From contig NZ_AP018178.1 in NCBI RefSeq assembly GCF_002368195.1, positions 8,452,645-8,516,644 on the forward strand: a stretch of DNA of 64,000 nucleotides, written 5' to 3'. The notes beneath the pieces were generated by a model. The model was not told where the DNA came from. It saw nothing but the letters and a program-made list of their open reading frames with translations, and did no database searches. Both the position numbers and the translations under genes were made by a program. Shown piece after piece: positions 58,670-64,000 of the stretch (the stretch's first letter is position 1; every line of letters starts with the position of its first letter). Origin of the DNA: Calothrix sp. NIES-2100 (lineage in GTDB: Bacteria; Cyanobacteriota; Cyanobacteriia; Cyanobacteriales; Nostocaceae).

Positions 58670-60733
58670 TTATAGTTTGCTTTCTTCAGAAAACTGGGGT
58701 AGCGTCAGGGTAAAACAAATTTTGCTCAGGTCGGAATCTGAAATTTGTGTACTCTCAACAGCAATTGTCCCATTTAAATGCTGCACAAGGGACTTGGCTA
58801 GAGCTAAACCTAAACCAGTCCCAGGAGTCCAGCGTCCTTTACCGCGACGGAACTTGTCAAAGATGTAAGTCGCTTCTTCAGATGAAATACCACGTCCTGT
58901 ATTAGTCACTTTAATAATAACTTGATCTACCAGTTGATTGACTTGGTGAGTGGCTTGCAATTCCACAATAGTGTCATCCTCTGAGTATTTACAGGCATTA
59001 GTTAATAACTCTTGCAGGATGCGGTCAAAACTTTCAATTTCCGTTTGGAGTTTTAAGGACTCCTGTGGTAAGTCGAGAGTAATACTTAGTCCTTTGGGTG
59101 CCAGTTTTGTGTCGAAGGAAGCTGCTAAATCTTGAATTCTGGTATTTAAATCGATACTTTTAAAGAGTGGAGTTTCTTGTTGAGACTCGAGTTTCTGGAG
59201 TGTGAGCAAGTCGTTAATTAAATTGATTTCTTTGCTACATTCTTGCTCTAAAATATCGAGATATCGATTCTGACGATCTGGCGCTATTCCTGGCAACCGT
59301 AAATTCCGAATTGACATCATCATATTTGTCAGGGGATAGCGTAAGCGATCGCTCATATTGCTCAAAAATTCATCTTTGAGTTCATTGAGTTCTCGCAATT
59401 GCTCAACATATTGCCTTGTGCGTTCGTGCAATTTAGCTTGTAATTCCAGACTGCTTTGGAGTTTTGCTGTCCGCTCATCGACTAAATTTTGTACTTGTCG
59501 CAATGTCTGTGACTGAATAATCGCATTGCTGACTTGGGCACAAACCATTTCCACAAGATTTAATTCTGCTGCTTGCCAAGTGCGAGCCGCTACTTGCTGT
59601 AAAACCAAAAATCCTAATACTCTGCCTTGACTCTCTATAGGCATTAACAGCATAGCCTGGTACTGCTCTAATGCAAACAGTGGAGCCGCACTCACAATAT
59701 CTGTTTGTTCTGTATAGTCATTAATGACTACTGGTTTTCCTGAGTCGGCGAAGATGCGTTGGCATAAACTACAGTCGGAAATCACAAAGGACTGATCGTT
59801 TAAAATATCTGATGTACTGCTAGGAAGACTTTGAATATCCTTAGTCCATTGTTTGACTAAGGTGGCTTTAGCATTGGGAATTTGCTTTTTAGACCGAGTC
59901 CGAAACAGGGGATCTGTATATTTCAACATAATGAACAAGCCACGATCTGCCTGGAGCGATTCCGCCGCCGAGGCGATCGCTAATTGCAGCATCTGATTTA
60001 ACTCCAAGTTGCTGCGGCTGAGTATAGTTAATTGCTTGATCAGGCTTTGATATTGGTCGCTTTTTTGCAAATGCTGCTGTTGCAGGCCGATCAACTGTGA
60101 TTGTGCGACTTGAGCCACAGCGATCGCGCAAGACGACTCGATAGTTTTCAGGAGTTGTTGTTCTGACTGAGTCCAATTATGGGGTTGAAATTTAATCAGG
60201 CTAATTACCCCATTATTTTTCCCCCGAAAGCGGGTAGGAATTGCCAAAACAGCTTTGATTGGTAGTGGCAAAGATTGACAACCAACTTCCAGACTTTTTT
60301 GAATTGTGGAAATGTCCTCAATATTTAACGGTTCAGCGGCACATTGAACTACATGCAGTTCCATGAGCAACTGTTCCATTGAGAAGTTTTCGCCTGACTG
60401 CGGTAACCCTAGATATTCTTCATGACACCAATTAGCGCTAGTCGCTTCAGTAGATGGCTCGCTCATCACTGTCACTAAGCAGCAATCTACCCCAAAGGCA
60501 ACTCCCAGCATTTTCGCCAGTTCTTGCAGCATCAAGATCGTCGCTGGTTTGGTAGCGATGAGTTGATTAATCTGTTGTAACAACTGGTGGGCTGGTTCTT
60601 CCGGATGCTGCATCAGCTTGACTGGATATGATTGTAGTCGATCTACGTCATCTGGGCACTGTGGCGGCGATGATAAACGCTTTTTCATTCCTGGTACGCT
60701 CTTGGATAACGACCCCATTTTTTTTGCACCCAA
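58670..60733 (-). CDS. GAF-domain histidine kinase with degenerate H-box, 687 aa
   Basis: Layout: a polar N-terminus, GAF domain 1 (about 55-215, ILMLQELAKMLGVAFGVDCC), GAF domain 2 (about 240-410, LQADRGLFIMLKYTDP and LCQRIFADSGKPVVINDYTE), a coiled-coil linker (about 415-450), HisKA (about 450-515) and HATPase (about 560-680) with N box ELLTNACKYSE and G boxes GRGISSEEATYIFDKF and GTGLGLALAKSL. The H box reads DEFLSNMSDRLRYPLTNM where SHELRTPL is expected, so the phospho-acceptor His is Asp. The kinase may act only in trans or be a pseudokinase sensor. No response regulator lies beside it. The next gene is the START-like protein. Confidence 0.88.
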   Translation of the reverse strand: MGAKKMGSLSKSVPGMKKRLSSPPQCPDDVDRLQSYPVKLMQHPEEPAHQLLQQINQLIATKPATILMLQELAKMLGVAFGVDCCLVTVMSEPSTEATSANWCHEEYLGLPQSGENFSMEQLLMELHVVQCAAEPLNIEDISTIQKSLEVGCQSLPLPIKAVLAIPTRFRGKNNGVISLIKFQPHNWTQSEQQLLKTIESSCAIAVAQVAQSQLIGLQQQHLQKSDQYQSLIKQLTILSRSNLELNQMLQLAIASAAESLQADRGLFIMLKYTDPLFRTRSKKQIPNAKATLVKQWTKDIQSLPSSTSDILNDQSFVISDCSLCQRIFADSGKPVVINDYTEQTDIVSAAPLFALEQYQAMLLMPIESQGRVLGFLVLQQVAARTWQAAELNLVEMVCAQVSNAIIQSQTLRQVQNLVDERTAKLQSSLELQAKLHERTRQYVEQLRELNELKDEFLSNMSDRLRYPLTNMMMSIRNLRLPGIAPDRQNRYLDILEQECSKEINLINDLLTLQKLESQQETPLFKSIDLNTRIQDLAASFDTKLAPKGLSITLDLPQESLKLQTEIESFDRILQELLTNACKYSEDDTIVELQATHQVNQLVDQVIIKVTNTGRGISSEEATYIFDKFRRGKGRWTPGTGLGLALAKSLVQHLNGTIAVESTQISDSDLSKICFTLTLPQFSEESKL
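59345..59352. other. HIP1 octamer overlapping the H-box of the histidine kinase gene
   Basis: GCGATCGC on the strand shown, read on the minus strand as AGC-GAT-CGC, codes for the Ser-Asp-Arg at the position of Ser-His-Glu in the normal H box. Confidence 0.9.
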
Positions 60734-61478
60734 CCTCTTGGCTTAGTTATTCACCCTTTCTATGTTTGGTGCACCCTGATGAATTGCAAATCTTTAATGA
60801 AGACTTTCTCTCACCTGTTATAGCCTCTTTCTATTGCAGATGACTAAGTATTTGGTATATTAAACGTTTTTTTACACAAGTAATCAGATACCTAGGATAT
60901 ACTAAAGCACCTTTGCTAGATAATGTCTAACTCGCTCAGGTTCGGTTAATTTACTAACTTGGACTTAGAATATCCTGTCTGTAACTATACATAAACCGTA
61001 ATTTCTCTGGAATTGAGGCAAAAAGTCCGGCAGTATTCCCCGTGTTAACACGGAGAACCATCTCCAAAATCATTATATTTTTTTCACAATTCCTTTTCTC
61101 AGTAAGTTAACCCTGTATGGGTCTATCTGAAAGTAAAATCCGATTTAGGCAGAGCTTCAGAAACAATGTAGATACCTGCTTGATTTTAGTAGCCAAGTAT
61201 AGATGGATATTGTTGCTCAACTCCTCTGCTCGATAATCATTTATTTAATATGCCGATGATTATTTTCTGTCAAGTGATGTGAAACCCCCTAGGGGGGAAA
61301 GGGCGACTTTGCTCTTGAGAGTCTAGCAATCAAGGCTATTCTCGAGAAAATTCAACGCCTATTGATATCTAAATACTTTATATATAAGATTTATTTATAG
61401 TTTAGATAATATTCAATGCTGAATGCAGCCCAGTTTCCCGAATCAGTAGTAACTAGGCTACATTCAGGTGCAGTAAAA
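60734..61478. other. 745-bp region without an identified gene
   Basis: Mostly AT-rich. It holds two short perfect hairpins: CCCCGTG-TTAA-CACGG (about 61038-61055) and CCCCC-TA-GGGGG (about 61284-61297). An undetected small RNA or peptide is possible, but I cannot support one. Confidence 0.35.
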
Positions 61479-61814
61479 CTATCCAGCCAAACTGTCGATG
61501 CTCAGCGGAACCATATCGCCATTTCTTGTTAGTCCTAAAAGCATCGGCTGTTGTGGTTGAATGACTTGACCTGTTAGTACACAACGTTCTTCTTGTTGCG
61601 CAGTGGCTGCTATGCTCGCTCGAATATCAGTTCGCGAAAATCGAGGTTTCCACTCACCTGATTTTTGCTGCACATAATTCCAGAGGATATCTCGAATTAA
61701 GGCTTGATATCCTTGATTGCCAGCTATATCTTTGAGTTTCTCTTTGAGTTCCCGCTCTAGGCGGATGCTGGTAACTTCCATATCGGTGGTTGGGGTGCGA
61801 GCGATTGTATGCAT
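61479..61814 (-). CDS. Ribbon-helix-helix-like DNA-binding protein, 111 aa
   Basis: The first 55 residues read MEVTSIRLERELKEKLKDIAGNQGYQALIRDILWNYV, the strand-helix-helix pattern of a ribbon-helix-helix (MetJ/Arc type) domain. The remainder (WKPRFSRTDIRASIAATAQQEERCVLTGQVIQPQQPMLLGLTRNGDMVPL) is an uncharacterised tail. It is probably a transcriptional regulator. Its own target is unknown. It has an AAGGAG site upstream of the ATG at 61814. Confidence 0.7.
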   Translation of the reverse strand: MHTIARTPTTDMEVTSIRLERELKEKLKDIAGNQGYQALIRDILWNYVQQKSGEWKPRFSRTDIRASIAATAQQEERCVLTGQVIQPQQPMLLGLTRNGDMVPLSIDSLAG

Positions 61815-61990
61815 GACTTTTTCTCCTTTAAGGTATGGACAGGATAGTAATACAAGTGTAGTATGTTTAAAGAAATGTTCAACAGGTGAAATTTTCTGTG
61901 AAATCCATTTTCCCCATCTCTACTTCTTTACGTGCTACCAATTGCCGATCCAGTCGGGAATCAGCACCTTTGGGAGTGGAGTATTTTTTT

Positions 61991-62137
61991 ATGGGTAATG
62001 GTGGCCAAAAACATGGGCAAAACACAGAAAGTAATGATGATTTTAGATATCTGAGCATTATTGGGCTGGATGCAAAACCACAACTAGACATAAGAAGCGG
62101 GAGGTACAGGCGCAAGAATCATACTGTACCGATATAG
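61991..62137 (+). CDS. Possible 48-aa protein
   Basis: MGNGGQKHGQNTESNDDF... to RRKNHTVPI. Too short for usual cut-offs. Support: a GGAG 9 nt before the ATG and a terminator hairpin starting 29 nt after the stop. It has a polar N-terminus, a short hydrophobic LSIIGLD and a basic end. Not recognised. Confidence 0.35.
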   Translation: MGNGGQKHGQNTESNDDFRYLSIIGLDAKPQLDIRSGRYRRKNHTVPI

Positions 62138-62165
62138 ACCAGAAAACTTTGAGGTCAATTTCCCA

Positions 62166-62201
62166 CCCCCGCTTCACTTAAACAAGAAGCGGGGGTTTTT
62201 T
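62166..62201 (+). terminator. Rho-independent terminator
   Basis: CCCCCGCTTC (62166-62175) pairs exactly with GAAGCGGGGG (62186-62195) around a 10-nt loop, then TTTTTT. It lies 4 nt before the ribosome site (AAGGAG) of the next gene, so that gene must rely on readthrough or on the stem itself being opened. Confidence 0.85.
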
Positions 62202-62220
62202 CATAAGGAGTCAAGCTGTG

Positions 62221-62631
62221 ATGATCGCAATGCAAGTGTTAGAGCAATCTGTGCCACTGTGGCAGGTCAATATCAAGCAACCAAAAGCATTAAATTTGGT
62301 TATAGCAGGCGGATTGATATTAGACGTGCTAAAACACATTGGTTTAAAAATTGCTGCTGGTGAACACAAGGGGAAAATTTCTTCCCTCAATCAAATCCAA
62401 ATGTTGCGGCCAGACCATGACAGTTGCCAAGATGGCGATAGTAGCAAATATCTAACACTCTTTGCATGGATTTGGCGATCGCCTGATTCCCACAGATTTA
62501 ACTCCCACAACAGGAATCGCACCACAAATGAGGCTGGTATGCAACTGCGTACCAAACACAAGCCACCAGTCCAGCAGGCGATTTTTGTTGACAAACAGTT
62601 CTTTTTCAATTTGCAAGCAAACCTGGAATAA
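62221..62631 (+). CDS. Unrecognised protein, 136 aa
   Basis: ATG at 62221 (10 nt after AAGGAG; a GTG one codon earlier is possible). The first half is protein-like (MIAMQVLEQSVPLWQVN, LNLVIAGGLILDVLKHIGLKIAAGE, a possible short hydrophobic helix). The second half is more polar and Asn/His-rich (FNSHNRNRTTNEAG), ending FFFNLQANLE. I do not recognise it. The change in character could indicate a shifted frame, but no better frame is evident. The terminator hairpin directly upstream is notable. Cotranscribed with the next gene, 16 bp downstream. Confidence 0.5.
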   Translation: MIAMQVLEQSVPLWQVNIKQPKALNLVIAGGLILDVLKHIGLKIAAGEHKGKISSLNQIQMLRPDHDSCQDGDSSKYLTLFAWIWRSPDSHRFNSHNRNRTTNEAGMQLRTKHKPPVQQAIFVDKQFFFNLQANLE

Positions 62632-62647
62632 CAGGAGAGCATAAGGA

Positions 62648-63037
62648 ATGCTGAAATTAACTTACACCGAAAGGAGCTTTTACTTAGAGTGCTTGAGTCT
62701 ATCGCTGGAAGAATGGGTAGCACAGCGAGTGATTTTGGCATTGCGAGTCGGTCAATCTCTTTGTGTTGAACCCAGCACAGCTTCCTTTTTGCTTCCTGTT
62801 GATTTACCAGGAGTAGAAAGGCTCAAAGCTGAGGTGAAACGAAATGACAGTGAAATCATCGAACTTTCTACCTGTGATAGCCAATATTTGGAAGTTACCC
62901 TCCGGGGTTCTTGGCTATCAGATGGTTCTGAGGAAGCTGTGGGTGTGTTCGTCACCACAATGAGCGATCGCACTGAGTTCTTTGTGCATAAAATTTGGCA
63001 GGAAGCGCAAGCCTGCGCCAGAGCCATGAGTGAATAG
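62648..63037 (+). CDS. Small protein of unknown function, 129 aa
   Basis: MLKLTYTERSFYLECLSLSL, EEWVAQRVILALRVGQSLCVEPSTASFLLPVDLP, ELSTCDSQYLEVTLRGSWLS, VGVFVTTMSDRTEFFVHKIWQEAQ. The well-mixed composition and regular strand/helix pattern suggest a folded protein. From memory a similar protein is conserved in Nostocaceae, but I cannot verify that. No motif is known. It has a ribosome site (AAGGA) directly before the ATG. Confidence 0.65.
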   Translation: MLKLTYTERSFYLECLSLSLEEWVAQRVILALRVGQSLCVEPSTASFLLPVDLPGVERLKAEVKRNDSEIIELSTCDSQYLEVTLRGSWLSDGSEEAVGVFVTTMSDRTEFFVHKIWQEAQACARAMSE

Positions 63038-63067
63038 GGGGAATGTTGACTGTTGACTATTGACCAT

Positions 63068-63940
63068 TTACTTTTGCATAGCCAAGAGTTCAGGAACTGT
63101 GACAAATCGATAGCCTTGCTGTTTGAGTCCGCTAATGATTTCTGGTAAGGCTTGTACAGTTCTTTTGCGATCGCCTCCGCCATCGTGCATCAATACAATA
63201 GAACCAGGTTTGGCATCTCTTAAAACATTCTTGACGAATACTTGATATTTAGCACGAGGATCTGTATCAGCAGAAGTTTGCGACCACATGACGACAGCAT
63301 CTTTTTGGCTTTTGGCGTAAGCCGCCAGTCCATTATTTAAAACGCCTCCAGGAGGACGAAATAAACTTGTTTTAACTCCTGTAGTTTTATATATAAGTTC
63401 GTTTGTGCTATCAATTTCACTCTTAGCTGTAGCTTCATCCATGCGTCGATACCAATGATGCCAAGTATGGTTACCTATAGCGTGTCCTTCGGCGACAACT
63501 CGCTTGGCAATTTCGGGATTAGCTTGTAAAGCTTGTCCTACCCAAAAGAATGTCGCTTTAACATCATTTTGTTTGAGAATATCTAGCATTTGTAATGTGG
63601 TATTTGGCCAGGGACCATCATCAATGCTGAGGGCAATAACTTTCTCGTTATTGTTAGGCTGTACATGATAGACGGTTTTTCCTTGAAATGTTGCCGGAAC
63701 TGTAAAATTTAGGGTTTCTACTTTAGCTGGTAACTGCGATGGGCTATTAATTTGGCTAGTTAAGTTTTTTTGTGAAACTTGCACAGGATTAGGTTTAGTA
63801 GGTAGTTCCTTTGGTTTCACTTGTGGGGTAATACCTGGAGTAAAACTACAAGCTGTTACTGAAAGAGCGATCGCGAATGTACTAATTATCCTTTGTCGCT
63901 GGTGGTGATTGTCTGTCACATCAGGTTTCCAAAAACTCAC
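63068..63940 (-). CDS. Polysaccharide deacetylase (NodB/CE4) lipoprotein
   Basis: 290 residues from GTG at 63940, chosen because the 13 residues before it are read from a GGGGCATGGG repeat. A signal peptide ends in lipobox SVTAC (Cys about 32). The CE4 motifs are visible: SIDDGPWPNT (metal/catalytic Asp), GNHTWHHW (HxxxH metal ligands), RPPGGVLNNG, and LMHDGGGDRKRT. It removes acetyl groups from an N-acetyl polysaccharide such as peptidoglycan or chitin-like glycan in the envelope. The substrate is not identifiable from sequence. It is the last gene, and the window ends in its upstream region. Confidence 0.9.
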   Translation of the reverse strand: MSFWKPDVTDNHHQRQRIISTFAIALSVTACSFTPGITPQVKPKELPTKPNPVQVSQKNLTSQINSPSQLPAKVETLNFTVPATFQGKTVYHVQPNNNEKVIALSIDDGPWPNTTLQMLDILKQNDVKATFFWVGQALQANPEIAKRVVAEGHAIGNHTWHHWYRRMDEATAKSEIDSTNELIYKTTGVKTSLFRPPGGVLNNGLAAYAKSQKDAVVMWSQTSADTDPRAKYQVFVKNVLRDAKPGSIVLMHDGGGDRKRTVQALPEIISGLKQQGYRFVTVPELLAMQK

Positions 63941-64000
63941 ACCATCATAATCGCAGGCGGAAGTAGGGGCATGGGGCATGGGATATGATCTATTGAACTC

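Noticed and set aside
60734..61478. Small RNA in the 745-bp gap
   Set aside because: Two short hairpins alone are not enough evidence, and no family consensus is visible.
61886..62137. 83-codon frame with upstream ATG at 61886
   Set aside because: The ribosome site favours the inner ATG at 61991. The first 35 codons have no support.

Overview
The window is chromosomal DNA from a filamentous, probably heterocyst-forming cyanobacterium (Nostoc/Anabaena type). The evidence is genes for PetG, PsbV, PsbV2, plastocyanin and cytochrome c6, frequent HIP1 octamers (GCGATCGC), dense heptamer-type tandem repeats between genes, and palindromic repeat families usual in Nostocales. No transposase, integrase, rRNA operon or CRISPR array is visible. 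The only tRNA is tRNA-Glu(UUC).

Layout. 0-7.8 kb: a partial gene, a Uma2 nuclease, two poorly characterised proteins, a DUF3370/pyroglutamyl-peptidase-like pair, hisH, rsmD, petG (37 codons) and a divergent small cytochrome c. 7.9-14.1 kb: one giant RTX-type calcium-binding protein made of 15 similar modules. 14.9-21.4 kb: metal homeostasis, with a cobalamin-riboswitch-like leader, cbtB, a His-rich membrane protein, an Nramp transporter and a divergent Zn/Cd-type P-ATPase. 21.7-25.8 kb: a two-gene conflict-type system, a small EACC1-like protein and a CHAT-NTPase-TPR protein. Its TPR half looks recently exchanged, because the old C-terminus survives as an in-frame relic after the new stop codon. 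26.4-33.7 kb: leuB, pilD, accD, an MFS transporter and a sugar-binding lipoprotein.

34.4-46.3 kb is an accessory block entirely on the minus strand. It holds an 813-residue AAA+ ATPase, two tandem Uma2 genes, a dynamin-like GTPase, and a symmetric set in which two paralogous P-loop GTPases flank three paralogues of an unrecognised N-terminal domain. One of those paralogues carries a membrane helix and a peptidoglycan-binding-like domain, and a second carries a membrane helix. This is the best candidate for an undescribed system. It lies between the sugar-binding protein and the two sugar permeases (46.6-48.3 kb) that probably work with it.

48.8-51.4 kb encodes lumenal electron carriers in a row (psbV, psbV2, petE, petJ). 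51.5-64 kb carries a TonB-like protein, a cytochrome b6 paralogue with altered haem ligands, a Na+/H+ antiporter, a HAF-repeat PEP-CTERM protein, tRNA-Glu, a START-like protein with a histidine kinase whose phospho-acceptor His is replaced at a HIP1 site, a ribbon-helix-helix-like protein, two small conserved-looking proteins and a NodB-type deacetylase.

All functional calls come from reading motifs by eye. No database search was run.
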